Source: Flavobacteriaceae bacterium (GTDB lineage Bacteria > Bacteroidota > Bacteroidia > Flavobacteriales > Flavobacteriaceae). From it: DNA of 64,000 nucleotides. The stretch covers positions 58,659-122,658 of the forward strand of contig JAITMD010000004.1 of assembly GCA_031277535.1 (NCBI GenBank), given 5' to 3'. The notes below the pieces were generated by a model. It ran no database searches, was not told the DNA's origin, and was given only the letters and a program-made list of their open reading frames with translations. Both the position numbers and the translations under genes were made by a program. Numbering within the stretch: position 1 is the first letter of the stretch; the number at the start of each line of letters is the position of its first letter. Below are positions 34,637 to 43,017 of the stretch, piece by piece.

Positions 34637-35825
34637 TGAGGTTAATACAGGATCTGTTGGTAGAATAGCAGAACAAATTGGAGAGTGTATCTTGGAGCAA
34701 GGTTGGGAAAGCTATATTGCTTATGGTAGAGATAAACGTAGTAGTGCTTCCAAGATAATAAAAATAGGTAATCGGTTAGATGTTTTAAAACACGTTTTAT
34801 TAACTAGATTAACGGATAGACATGGTTTTGGGGCAAAAAGTGCGACATTAAGATTGATAAAAGAGATAAAAAGATTTGAACCAGATATTATTCAACTTCA
34901 ACATTTACATGGTTATTTTATTAATATTGAACTACTTTTCAATTTTTTATCGAAAGCTAATATTCCTGTAGTATGGACTTTTCATGATTGTTGGTCTTTT
35001 ACAGGTCATTGTTCTCATTATGAATATATTGATTGTAATAAATGGAAGTCTCAATGTCAGAAATGCCCTCAGTTGAATGAATATCCCAAGAGTTCACTTA
35101 TAGACAATTCTTATCGTAATTATAATGACAAGAAAAAACTATTTAATTCTGTTTCAAATCTTACGATTATCCCTGTCTCAAAATGGTTAAGTGATGAAGT
35201 AAAGAAATCGTTTTTGAGAAATAATTCAATAACAGTAATTCAAAATGGAATAGATTTAGAAGTGTTTAGACCTGTTTTAGGTTCAAGAATAATAAAAAAA
35301 TATAAAATTGATTCTAAATTTGTAATTCTTGGGGTTGCAAGCCCTTGGAATGAACGTAAAGGGTTAAATTTTTTTATAGAATTAAATGAATGTATTGACC
35401 AAGGTAGGTATCAAATTATTTTAGTAGGATTAAACGATGAACAGTTAAAGAATATTCCCAAAAGTATTATTGGTCTACAAAGGACTGAAGATGTGAATGA
35501 GTTAGCTGAATTTTATTCTATTGCAGATGTTTTTGTGAATCCAACATTAGAAGATACGTTTCCAACAACTAATTTGGAAGCATTAGCTTGCGGTACTCCT
35601 GTAATTACTTTTAGATCAGGTGGTTCTCCTGAGGCAATAGATGATAATACAGGGATTGTTGTTAAAAAAGGAGATGTGCAAGGTTTAAAAAATGCAATTT
35701 CCATAATAAAGGAAAAAGGAAAAAGTTATTATCAAGAAAATTGTCGAAATCGTGCTGAATTGCTTTTTGATAAAAAGAGAAATTTCTTGAAATATATAGA
35801 ATTGTATAAAAAGATTAAACAGTAA
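34614..35825 (+). CDS. Glycosyltransferase family 4
   Basis: A 403-residue GT-B enzyme. The N-terminal half starts 'KVFQISSEVNTGSVGRIAEQ' and has 'WTFHDCWSFTGHCSHYEYID', a pattern seen in GT4 enzymes of colanic-acid and O-antigen loci. The C-terminal half has 'VIQNGIDLEVF', 'NPTLEDTFPTTNLEALACGTP' (the EX7E nucleotide-binding region) and 'SGGSPEAI'. It adds one sugar of the repeat unit; donor unknown. Confidence 0.85.
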   Translation: MKVFQISSEVNTGSVGRIAEQIGECILEQGWESYIAYGRDKRSSASKIIKIGNRLDVLKHVLLTRLTDRHGFGAKSATLRLIKEIKRFEPDIIQLQHLHGYFINIELLFNFLSKANIPVVWTFHDCWSFTGHCSHYEYIDCNKWKSQCQKCPQLNEYPKSSLIDNSYRNYNDKKKLFNSVSNLTIIPVSKWLSDEVKKSFLRNNSITVIQNGIDLEVFRPVLGSRIIKKYKIDSKFVILGVASPWNERKGLNFFIELNECIDQGRYQIILVGLNDEQLKNIPKSIIGLQRTEDVNELAEFYSIADVFVNPTLEDTFPTTNLEALACGTPVITFRSGGSPEAIDDNTGIVVKKGDVQGLKNAISIIKEKGKSYYQENCRNRAELLFDKKRNFLKYIELYKKIKQ

Positions 35826-35847
35826 AAATTGTAAACAAAATATAGTA

Positions 35848-36990
35848 ATGGATAAAAAAGATATTCAAGTTTGTGTGAACTGTGTAATGGACAGTACAGA
35901 TCCTACAATTATTTTTGATGATAAAGGAATATGTGATTATTGTCACAACTATTATGAAAATATACTTCCTAATTGGCATACTGATGAAAGAGGACGTGTT
36001 GAAATAATGAAGGTCATTAACAAGATTAAAGAGGAAGGGAAAAATAAAGATTATGATTGTATGATTGGTATAAGTGGGGGGTTGGACAGTAGCTATCTTG
36101 CCCATGTTGCTGTAAAGGATTTTGGCCTTCGTCCACTTTTTTTTCATGTTGATGCAGGATGGAATTCGGATGTTTCAACACATAATATTCAAAAATTGAT
36201 GGATGGTTTAGAAGTAGACCTTTATACGGAAGTTGTGAATTGGGAAGAAATGAAAGATTTACAACGTGCATTTATAAAGTCTCAAGTTCCAGATATTGAT
36301 ACACCACAAGATTTAGTTTTCTTCTCTTCTTTATATAATTATGCAGCAAAACATGGACATAAGTATATTATTACAGGAGGGAACTTCTCTACAGAATGTG
36401 TGCGAGAACCTTTAGCATGGGGAGCTTATTATCAGACGGATATGCGTTATGTAAATGATATTCATCGTAAATTTGGTGAAAGAAAATTAGAATCATTTCC
36501 AAGGTGTGATATTTTTAAATATAAAATTCAATATCGTTTGATTAATGGAGTTAGAGTTGTAAAGCCATTAGATTTTATTCCTTTTATTAAGGAAGAGGCA
36601 GAAGTTTTATTGAATGAATTATATGGATGGCAGGGGTATCAACATAAACATCATGAATCTCGTTTTACAAGATTCTATGAATCTTTTTGGTTACCAAGAA
36701 AATTTGGTTTTGACAAAAGAAAGAATCATTTATCAAGCTTGATTTTAACTGGACAAGCAAGTAGAGATCAGGTTTTAGATAGAATCTCCAGACCTGAGTT
36801 ACCTGAAGAGGAGTTAATAAAAGAATTTGAATATGTTGCTAAAAAATTAGATTTTACAACTGAAGAATTATGGTCCTATTTTAATGGTACCAATAAAACA
36901 TTCAAAGATTATAAAAGTAATTATAAGTTAATCCAGTTGGGAACTAAAGTAATGCAATTTTTAGGGTTAGAAAAAAGAGCTTTTAAATAG
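35848..36990 (+). CDS. wbuX: N-acetyl sugar amidotransferase (WbuX/WbpG/PseA family)
   Basis: A 380-residue PP-loop ATPase. The N-terminus has a zinc-type cluster ('CVNCVMDSTDP', 'CDYCHNYY'); the ATP pyrophosphatase loop is 'IGISGGLDSSYLAH' and 'YIITGGNFSTECVREPLAWG' is diagnostic of the family. With ammonia from HisH2/HisF2, these enzymes turn an N-acetyl group into an acetamidino group. Next to fnl genes the likely substrate is L-FucNAc (as with WbuXYZ of E. coli O145, from memory), but a legionaminic derivative is also possible, as for PseA-type enzymes. Confidence 0.87.
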   Translation: MDKKDIQVCVNCVMDSTDPTIIFDDKGICDYCHNYYENILPNWHTDERGRVEIMKVINKIKEEGKNKDYDCMIGISGGLDSSYLAHVAVKDFGLRPLFFHVDAGWNSDVSTHNIQKLMDGLEVDLYTEVVNWEEMKDLQRAFIKSQVPDIDTPQDLVFFSSLYNYAAKHGHKYIITGGNFSTECVREPLAWGAYYQTDMRYVNDIHRKFGERKLESFPRCDIFKYKIQYRLINGVRVVKPLDFIPFIKEEAEVLLNELYGWQGYQHKHHESRFTRFYESFWLPRKFGFDKRKNHLSSLILTGQASRDQVLDRISRPELPEEELIKEFEYVAKKLDFTTEELWSYFNGTNKTFKDYKSNYKLIQLGTKVMQFLGLEKRAFK

Positions 36991-36991
36991 T

Positions 36992-37615
36992 ATGATAGGA
37001 ATTATTAATTACGGTGTAGGTAATATAAGTGCTTTTATAAATATTTATAAGCAATTGAATATACCTATTAAGATTGTTAGCACTGCGAATGAATTAGATG
37101 ATGTTAGTAAAATAATCTTACCAGGCGTAGGGCATTTTGATTATGCTATGACAAGATTTCAAGATTCAGGAATGGTAGAACGTGTTAACCAAATGGTGCT
37201 ACAAGATAAAATTCCTGTAGTTGGTATTTGTGTTGGTATGCAGATGATGGCTAAGAGAAGTGATGAAGGAAAGTTAGCTGGATTAGGATGGATTGATGCG
37301 GAAGTAAAGAAATTTGATTCTAATCTTGTAATAGGAAATACACAATTACCATTACCTCATATGGGGTGGAATGACATTGAGAAAAAAGGGAATTCTTTAA
37401 TCTTAAATGAATTAGATTATAACTCAAGATTTTATTTTCTTCATTCATATTATTTCGTGTGTAATAATCCTAATGATATTATTGCAGAGACTAATTATGG
37501 AAGTACTTATACAAGTGCTGCAAATCATGATAATGTATATGGTATACAATTCCATCCAGAAAAAAGCCATAAATATGGAATTCAACTTTTAAAAAATTTT
37601 GCTGAATTATGTTAA
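36992..37615 (+). CDS. hisH: HisH-like glutamine amidotransferase (HisH2/WbuY)
   Basis: A 207-residue class-I glutaminase. The catalytic Cys is in 'VVGICVGMQMM', and the His-Glu pair in 'YGIQFHPEKSH'; 'LPGVGHFDYAM' is the HisH signature. It releases ammonia from glutamine and passes it to the HisF-like partner. Placed between an amidotransferase and hisF in a polysaccharide locus it serves sugar amidination, not histidine synthesis; no other his genes are here. It starts 1 nt after wbuX and overlaps hisF by 7 nt. Confidence 0.9.
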   Translation: MIGIINYGVGNISAFINIYKQLNIPIKIVSTANELDDVSKIILPGVGHFDYAMTRFQDSGMVERVNQMVLQDKIPVVGICVGMQMMAKRSDEGKLAGLGWIDAEVKKFDSNLVIGNTQLPLPHMGWNDIEKKGNSLILNELDYNSRFYFLHSYYFVCNNPNDIIAETNYGSTYTSAANHDNVYGIQFHPEKSHKYGIQLLKNFAELC

Positions 37616-38385
37616 GACCAAGAATTATCGCAAGTCTACTGATACAAGACAAAGGCTTGGTAAAGACAACAAAATTTAAGGATCCAAGGTATTTGGGAGA
37701 TCCAATGAATGCAGTTCGTATTTTTAATGAAAAAGAAGTTGATGAGTTAGCCATATTTGATATTTCTGCAACAGTAAGAGGGCAAGGACCAAATTTTAAA
37801 CTAATTGAAAACTTAGCAGAGGAATGTAGAATGCCATTATGTTATGGGGGTGGAATTACCAAAGTAGAAGAGGCTCAAACTATATTTTCTTTAGGTGTAG
37901 AAAAAATCGCTTTATCTTCTGCAGCTCTAAGTAATCCAAAATTAATTACTGATTTATCAGATAAAGTGGGTGCACAATCAGTGGTTATTGTTTTAGATGT
38001 CAAGAAAAAAGTGTTTGGCGGTTATGAAGTATATAGTCATAATGGAAAAAAAAGTATAGGTAAAAATCCTTTTGAATTAATTAGTAAATTTCAGGAATTA
38101 GGGGCAGGTGAAATTGTTATTAATAATATTGATGAAGATGGAATGATGAAAGGATATGATCTTTCATTAGTTGATAAGGTAAGAAAGGCAACAACTTTAC
38201 CTTTAACAGTTCTTGGCGGTGCAGGAAATTTAGATGATATAGGTAAACTTATCCAAAAATTTGGTATCATTGGTGCAGCTGCGGGTAGTCTTTTTGTTTA
38301 CAAAGGAAAGTTGAAAGGGGTTTTAATTAACTATCCGAATATAAACGAAAAAGATCAATTAATCAATCAATATTTTTCAATGTGA
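37609..38385 (+). CDS. hisF: HisF-like ammonia-channel barrel (HisF2/WbuZ), catalytic Asp missing
   Basis: A 258-residue TIM barrel of the HisF family. In true HisF the first strand is 'RIIxCLDVxDGRVVKG' with a catalytic Asp; here it reads 'RIIASLLIQDKGLVKT', so that Asp is Leu. The second catalytic Asp appears kept ('VIVLDVKKK'). The channel and phosphate-site motifs 'CYGGGITKVEEAQ', 'NIDEDGMMKGYD' and 'LGGAGNLDD' remain. This suits a protein kept to guide ammonia from HisH to the amidotransferase and not for the cyclase reaction. Confidence 0.88.
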   Translation: MLRPRIIASLLIQDKGLVKTTKFKDPRYLGDPMNAVRIFNEKEVDELAIFDISATVRGQGPNFKLIENLAEECRMPLCYGGGITKVEEAQTIFSLGVEKIALSSAALSNPKLITDLSDKVGAQSVVIVLDVKKKVFGGYEVYSHNGKKSIGKNPFELISKFQELGAGEIVINNIDEDGMMKGYDLSLVDKVRKATTLPLTVLGGAGNLDDIGKLIQKFGIIGAAAGSLFVYKGKLKGVLINYPNINEKDQLINQYFSM

Positions 38386-38387
38386 TA

Positions 38388-39422
38388 ATGGAGATAAAAG
38401 ATAAAGTCCTCTTAATAACAGGAGGAACAGGTTCCTTTGGAACAGCAGTATTACACCGTTTTTTAGAAACAGACCATTTTAAAGAGATTCGTATTTTCTC
38501 TCGTGATGAGAAAAAACAAGATGATATGCGTAACCTTTACCGAAATAGTAAGATTAAGTATTATATTGGTGATGTACGTGATTTTAGTAGTGTAGAACCT
38601 GCAACGCGTGGAGTAGATTTTATCTTTCACGCAGCGGCTTTAAAACAAGTGCCCTCATGTGAGTTCTTTCCAATGCAGGCTGTAAAGACGAATGTGGAAG
38701 GAACACAGAATGTAATTCGTGCAGCAGCTTCTAATGGAGTGAAGAAGGTAATTTGTTTATCTACAGATAAGGCAGCCTATCCAATTAATGCGATGGGAAT
38801 TTCTAAAGCAATGATGGAAAAAGTTGCAGTAGCCGAGGCACGTAATCTAACGGAGACTGTTGTTTGTCTAACGCGTTATGGTAATGTGATGGCTTCTCGT
38901 GGTTCTGTTATTCCTTTATTTTTGAACCAGATTCAAAAAGGTGAACCAATTACGATTACAGATCCTAATATGTCTCGATTCTTTATGTCTTTAGAGGATG
39001 CAGTGGATTTAGTGTTATTTGCTTTTGAGAATGGTAACCCTGGAGATTTATTTGTAAATAAAGCACCTGCAGGTAGTATTGGAGACTTAGCTCAAGCTTT
39101 AATTGAACTGACAGGTAAAGAGGTTCCTGTGAAGGTTATTGGTACACGCCACGGAGAGAAGTTATATGAGACTTTATGTACCCGTGAAGAGATGATGAAA
39201 GCAGAAGATATGGGAGATTTCTATAGAGTTCCTGCTGATAATCGTGACTTGAATTATGCAAAGTATTTTTCTGAAGGGAATGAAGATGTATCTGTAGTGG
39301 AAGATTACCACTCTCATAATACGGAGCAACAAGGAGTAGAAGGATTAAAAAATTTAATTAGTAAGTTGCCATTGATTCGCAAAGAGGTATTCAGAGAGGA
39401 TGTACAGCAGTATGCACAGTAA
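38388..39422 (+). CDS. fnlA: FnlA/CapE/WbjB UDP-GlcNAc 4,6-dehydratase/5-epimerase
   Basis: A 344-residue SDR of the polysaccharide biosynthesis (CapD-like short) group. 'LLITGGTGSFGTAVLHRFLE' binds NADP; 'AALKQVPSCEFFPMQAVKTN' and 'LSTDKAAYPINAMGISKAMM' are the active-site regions. CapE/FnlA makes UDP-2-acetamido-2,6-dideoxy-L-arabino-4-hexulose, the first step to UDP-L-FucNAc. FnlB and FnlC follow, which fixes this identity. Start: ATG at 38388; a GTG at 38382 overlapping hisF is possible. Confidence 0.9.
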   Translation: MEIKDKVLLITGGTGSFGTAVLHRFLETDHFKEIRIFSRDEKKQDDMRNLYRNSKIKYYIGDVRDFSSVEPATRGVDFIFHAAALKQVPSCEFFPMQAVKTNVEGTQNVIRAAASNGVKKVICLSTDKAAYPINAMGISKAMMEKVAVAEARNLTETVVCLTRYGNVMASRGSVIPLFLNQIQKGEPITITDPNMSRFFMSLEDAVDLVLFAFENGNPGDLFVNKAPAGSIGDLAQALIELTGKEVPVKVIGTRHGEKLYETLCTREEMMKAEDMGDFYRVPADNRDLNYAKYFSEGNEDVSVVEDYHSHNTEQQGVEGLKNLISKLPLIRKEVFREDVQQYAQ

Positions 39423-39594
39423 GCTTTGAGCAGTCAGGAGTCAGCTTTCAGGAATCAGTGGTCAGCTTTGATAGCTGATAGCTGTGAGCAGTTAAATAGA
39501 TACTGAATGCTAACAGCTAATCGCTGATAGTTGAAAACTATTAAATTACAAACATAGCTGATAGCGGAGTGCTAAAAGCTAAAAGCTATAAAAT
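39423..39594. repeat. 'agctgatagct' repeat region (family C)
   Basis: 172 nt made of units such as 'gagcagtcaggagtcagctt', 'gatagctgatagctgtgagc', 'ctaacagctaatcgctgata' and 'gctaaaagctaaaagctata'. The same family returns at 41145-41400 and 41809-41870. It separates fnlA from the cupin gene, which otherwise belong to one operon. Confidence 0.75.
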
Positions 39595-40023
39595 ATGCTT
39601 TTAAAAGGAGATAAATACAGTGATGTACGTGGTACATTGACCTATAATAATGCGTTTGATGCTTCGGCTATTAAGCGCATTTATACCATAGAGAATGCTT
39701 CTACTGATTTTGTAAGAGGATGGCAAGGGCATCAGATAGAACAACGTTGGTTTGTGGCGATGACTGGTAGTTTCGAGATTACAGTGATTGTGGTGGATGA
39801 TTTTGACAAGCCAAATGAAGAGTTGGAAGTAGAGAGGTATATACTTACTGCTAACGAATTGACATACTTATATGTAGGAGCAGGTAGAATTACAGCTATA
39901 CAAGCGTTAGAGGAGCATAGTAAATTATTGGTATTAGCAGACTATGGTGTAGGTGAAATACAAGATGAAGTACGTTATCCAATAGAATATTTTAAAAACG
40001 CAGTTTTCAACACAACAAAATAG
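39595..40023 (+). CDS. Small cupin of the fnl cluster (WxcM-like sugar isomerase fold)
   Basis: A 142-residue single-domain cupin. 'KYSDVRGTLTYNNAFDASAI', 'RGWQGHQIEQRWFVAMTGSF', and 'LTYLYVGAGRITAIQALEEH' fit the WxcM/dTDP-sugar 3,4-ketoisomerase-like group. Genes of this kind sit between capE and capF in many Bacteroidetes fnl clusters, so it may assist the epimerisation or reduction steps; E. coli and Staphylococcus manage without it. It ends 2 nt before fnlB. Confidence 0.75.
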   Translation: MLLKGDKYSDVRGTLTYNNAFDASAIKRIYTIENASTDFVRGWQGHQIEQRWFVAMTGSFEITVIVVDDFDKPNEELEVERYILTANELTYLYVGAGRITAIQALEEHSKLLVLADYGVGEIQDEVRYPIEYFKNAVFNTTK

Positions 40024-40025
40024 TT

Positions 40026-41144
40026 ATGATTAAAGTAGGGATTACAGGACAAAATGGTTTCGTAGGAAGTCATTTATACAATACTTTAGGTTTATACCCA
40101 GAGCAATTTGAAAGAATTGCTTTTGAGCGTTCTTTTTTAGAAAATGAAGATCAATTAGATCAATTTGTAGGTCAATGTGATGTGATTGTGCATTTGGCTG
40201 CGATGAACAGACATGAGGATCAACAAGTGATTTATGATACGAATATTGCTTTAACAGCGAATCTAATTGCATCCTTAAAGCGTATAGGTAGTAAAGCTCA
40301 TGTATTGATTTCTTCTTCTACACAAGAGGAAAGAGATAATCTTTATGGGCAATCTAAGAAGATAGCAAGAGAGAGTTTAGTGGAGTGGGCTAATACTGCT
40401 GGTGGAAAAGTTACAGGAATGATTGTTCCTAATGTATTTGGGGCTTTTGGGAAACCATTCTATAATTCATTTGTAGCAACTTTTTGTCATCAATTAACAC
40501 ATGGAGATACACCTACTATCGCAACAGATGGCGAAGTTAATTTGATTTATGTACAAGAATTAGTTGAAGCTATTATTGCTGAAATTAAAGAAGGAGTATC
40601 AAAATCGTCTTTAATTATTCCTCATACAGTAAGTAAGAAAGTATCAGAGGTATTAGCTTTATTAGAAGATTATAAAGAGAAATATTTAGATAGAGGAGAG
40701 ATGCCTTCATTAGATACAGTATTTGAAGTAAATCTATTCAATACCTATCGTTCATATATTGACTATAAGTCTTTTTTTCCAGTGAAATTTACACAACACA
40801 CAGACCCACGAGGAGCTTTTGTAGAAGTAATCCGTTTAGGGATAGGAGGACAAGTATCTTTCTCTACTACTGTACCTGGTATCACAAGAGGTAATCACTA
40901 TCATACCCGTAAGATAGAACGCTTCGCTGTAATTAAAGGAAAAGCTTTAATTCAGTTGCGCAAGATAGACTCTGATGAAGTATTGAATTTTGATTTAGAT
41001 GGTGCAGAACCTGCTTATGTAGATATGCCTATATGGTATACACATAATATCAAGAATACTGGTGATGAGGAACTATATACTATTTTTTGGATTAATGAAT
41101 TGTACAATCCAGAAGATGCAGATACGTATTTTGTGGAGGTGTAG
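40026..41144 (+). CDS. fnlB: FnlB/CapF/WbjC bifunctional reductase
   Basis: A 372-residue protein with the two-domain layout special to CapF: an NADPH-binding SDR domain (residues 1-245; 'VGITGQNGFVGSHLYNTLGL', 'VIVHLAAMNRHED', 'YGQSKKIAR') and a C-terminal cupin (about 250-372; 'TRGNHYHTRKIERFAVIKGK'), with the metal-binding His residues in place. CapF epimerises at C3 and reduces C4 of the FnlA product to UDP-2-acetamido-2,6-dideoxy-L-talose. Confidence 0.92.
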   Translation: MIKVGITGQNGFVGSHLYNTLGLYPEQFERIAFERSFLENEDQLDQFVGQCDVIVHLAAMNRHEDQQVIYDTNIALTANLIASLKRIGSKAHVLISSSTQEERDNLYGQSKKIARESLVEWANTAGGKVTGMIVPNVFGAFGKPFYNSFVATFCHQLTHGDTPTIATDGEVNLIYVQELVEAIIAEIKEGVSKSSLIIPHTVSKKVSEVLALLEDYKEKYLDRGEMPSLDTVFEVNLFNTYRSYIDYKSFFPVKFTQHTDPRGAFVEVIRLGIGGQVSFSTTVPGITRGNHYHTRKIERFAVIKGKALIQLRKIDSDEVLNFDLDGAEPAYVDMPIWYTHNIKNTGDEELYTIFWINELYNPEDADTYFVEV

Positions 41145-41445
41145 TTTATAGCGGTCAGCTTTGAGCGGTCAGTGGTCAGGTATCAGTCCTAAAAGCAGAA
41201 AGCTAAATGCTAAATGCTGAGAGCAATCAACAGTCAGTTATGAGCTATCAGTGGTCAGCTGTGAGCGGTCAGTATAGTGAAAGCTAAATGCTGAGAGCTA
41301 TGAGCGGTTAGAATAGTGAAAGCTAAATGCTAAATGCTGAGAGCTATGAACGGTCAGTATAGTGAAAGCTAAATACTGAGAGCTAAAAATAACCTACAGT
41401 TAACCCCAGTATAATTTCTTCATAGTATTTTGGTTAAAAAAGATT
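41145..41445. repeat. Family C repeat array upstream of a four-helix-bundle gene
   Basis: About 250 nt (41150-41400) of short near-repeats: 'gcggtcagctttgagcggtc', 'gctaaatgctgagagc', 'gtcagtatagtgaaagctaa', several times with small changes. After 41400 ordinary sequence leads to the ATG of the four-helix-bundle gene. The array splits fnlB from fnlC. Confidence 0.8.
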
Positions 41446-41808
41446 ATGAAAGATTTTAGAGAGTTGATTGTATGGAGTAAAGCTCATTTGTTAGTGAAAA
41501 ATATTTATGGTATTACTAAAAGTTTTCCAAAAGAAGAATTGTTTGGATTAACATCTCAATTGAGAAGAGCGTCAAGCTCTATACCTACTAATATTGCAGA
41601 AGGTTGTGGTAGAGGAAGTGATGCTGATTTTAAAAGATTCTTACAAATAGCATTTGGATCTGCAAGTGAAACTGAATATTTGTTATTACTAAGTTATGAG
41701 TTAGGCTATTATAGTAAAGAAGAGTATATAAAATATAATAATGAGTTGGTTGAAGTAAAAAAAATACTTTCTGGCTTTATTGTCAAATTGAATAAAACAT
41801 TAAAGTGA
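41446..41808 (+). CDS. Four-helix bundle protein (23S rRNA IVP / TIGR02436 family)
   Basis: A 120-residue helical protein: 'KDFRELIVWSKAHLLVKNIY', 'FPKEELFGLTSQLRRASSSI', 'PTNIAEGCGRGSDADFKRFL', 'GSASETEYLLLLS'. These are the marks of the four-helix-bundle family named after proteins encoded in intervening sequences of 23S rRNA genes. It forms pentameric rings in solved examples (from memory) and its role is unknown. It is embedded in family C repeats between fnlB and fnlC, and so looks inserted into the operon. Confidence 0.88.
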   Translation: MKDFRELIVWSKAHLLVKNIYGITKSFPKEELFGLTSQLRRASSSIPTNIAEGCGRGSDADFKRFLQIAFGSASETEYLLLLSYELGYYSKEEYIKYNNELVEVKKILSGFIVKLNKTLK

Positions 41809-41871
41809 AGTGTTGAAAGCTGAACGCCAAGCGCTGACAGCTGACAACTAATCGCTGAAAGCTTATTAAAT
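41809..41871. repeat. Family C repeat, downstream flank
   Basis: 63 nt of 'gctgaacgccaagcgctgac' and 'agctgacaactaatcgctga' type units, the right flank of the four-helix-bundle gene. Confidence 0.65.
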
Positions 41872-43011
41872 ATGAAAAAACTAAAAGTTGTTACGGTAGT
41901 AGGTACAAGACCTGAGATTATTAGATTGTCAAGAGTATTAGCTGCATTGGATGCGTCTGAGGCAGTAGATCATATCATTGTGCATACAGGTCAGAACTAT
42001 GACTATGAGTTGAATCAAATTTTCTTTGAGGATTTAGGGTTGAGAAAGCCTGATTATTTCTTAGAAGCAGCTGGTAAAACAGCTACTGAAACTGTAGGAA
42101 ATATTTTGATTAAGATAGATCCATTGTTGGAAGAGTTACAACCTGATGCGTTTTTAGTATTGGGAGATACAAATTCATGTTTATGCGCTATCCCTGCTAA
42201 GAAAAGACATATTCCTATCTTTCATATGGAAGCAGGAAATAGATGTTTTGATCAGCGTGTACCGGAAGAGACAAATAGAAAGATTGTTGACCATACATCA
42301 GATATAAACTTGACATACTCAGATATCGCAAGAGAGTATTTGTTAAGAGAGGGGTTACCTGCTGATCGCATCATTAAGACAGGTTCTCCAATGTATGAAG
42401 TATTAAATCACTATTTGCCACAGATTAAAGCATCTGATGTATTAGATAAATTAGGATTAGAAAAAGGAAAGTTTTTTGTGGTATCTGCGCATAGAGAAGA
42501 AAATATCAATTCGGAGAAAAACTTTAGGGGATTGATGGACTCATTGAATGCGATTGCGGAGAAATTTGGTCATCCTATTATTGTATCTACACATCCACGT
42601 ACACGTAATATGATTGACAAGATGCAAGTAGAAGTGCGTTCAGAGGTACAGTTCTTGAAACCGCTTGGATTTCACGATTACAATGCGTTACAAATGCACT
42701 CTTATGCTGTATTGTCGGATTCAGGAACAATATCAGAAGAATCGTCTATCTTAAACTTTAGAGCTTTAAATATTCGTCAGGCGCATGAACGTCCAGAGGC
42801 AATGGAAGAAGCATCTGTAATGATGGTGGGGCTATCGCCAGAGCGTGTAATGCAAGGATTAGTTCAGGTATTAAGACAGGAGGTAGGAGAGAGTCGTAAT
42901 TTCCGTCCAGTAGCGGATTATTCTATGCCTAATGTATCAGAGAAAATGGTAAGAATTATTCTTTCTTATACAGACTATGTGAAGAGAACAGTTTGGAGTG
43001 AAGAAATATAG
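41872..43011 (+). CDS. fnlC: FnlC/CapG/WbjD UDP-sugar 2-epimerase (non-hydrolysing)
   Basis: A 379-residue 2-epimerase. 'VTVVGTRPEIIRLSRVLAAL', 'IIVHTGQNYDYELNQIFF', 'FHMEAGNRCFDQRVPEETNR' and 'LSDSGTISEESSILNFRALN' are the standard marks of WecB-like enzymes. The Phe-Asp-Gln variant 'RCFDQRVPEE' is typical of the FnlC subgroup. It converts UDP-L-PneNAc-type sugar into UDP-L-FucNAc, the last step of the fnl pathway. Separated from fnlB by the four-helix-bundle cassette. Confidence 0.92.
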   Translation: MKKLKVVTVVGTRPEIIRLSRVLAALDASEAVDHIIVHTGQNYDYELNQIFFEDLGLRKPDYFLEAAGKTATETVGNILIKIDPLLEELQPDAFLVLGDTNSCLCAIPAKKRHIPIFHMEAGNRCFDQRVPEETNRKIVDHTSDINLTYSDIAREYLLREGLPADRIIKTGSPMYEVLNHYLPQIKASDVLDKLGLEKGKFFVVSAHREENINSEKNFRGLMDSLNAIAEKFGHPIIVSTHPRTRNMIDKMQVEVRSEVQFLKPLGFHDYNALQMHSYAVLSDSGTISEESSILNFRALNIRQAHERPEAMEEASVMMVGLSPERVMQGLVQVLRQEVGESRNFRPVADYSMPNVSEKMVRIILSYTDYVKRTVWSEEI

Positions 43012-43017
43012 ATAGTA

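Noticed and set aside
36992..38385. Part of a histidine biosynthesis operon
   Set aside because: Only HisH and HisF types are present, next to an N-acetyl sugar amidotransferase, and HisF lacks a catalytic Asp.
39423..39594. Possible CRISPR-like array in the family C region
   Set aside because: Units are imperfect, variable in length and run into each other without unique spacers; no cas genes are present.
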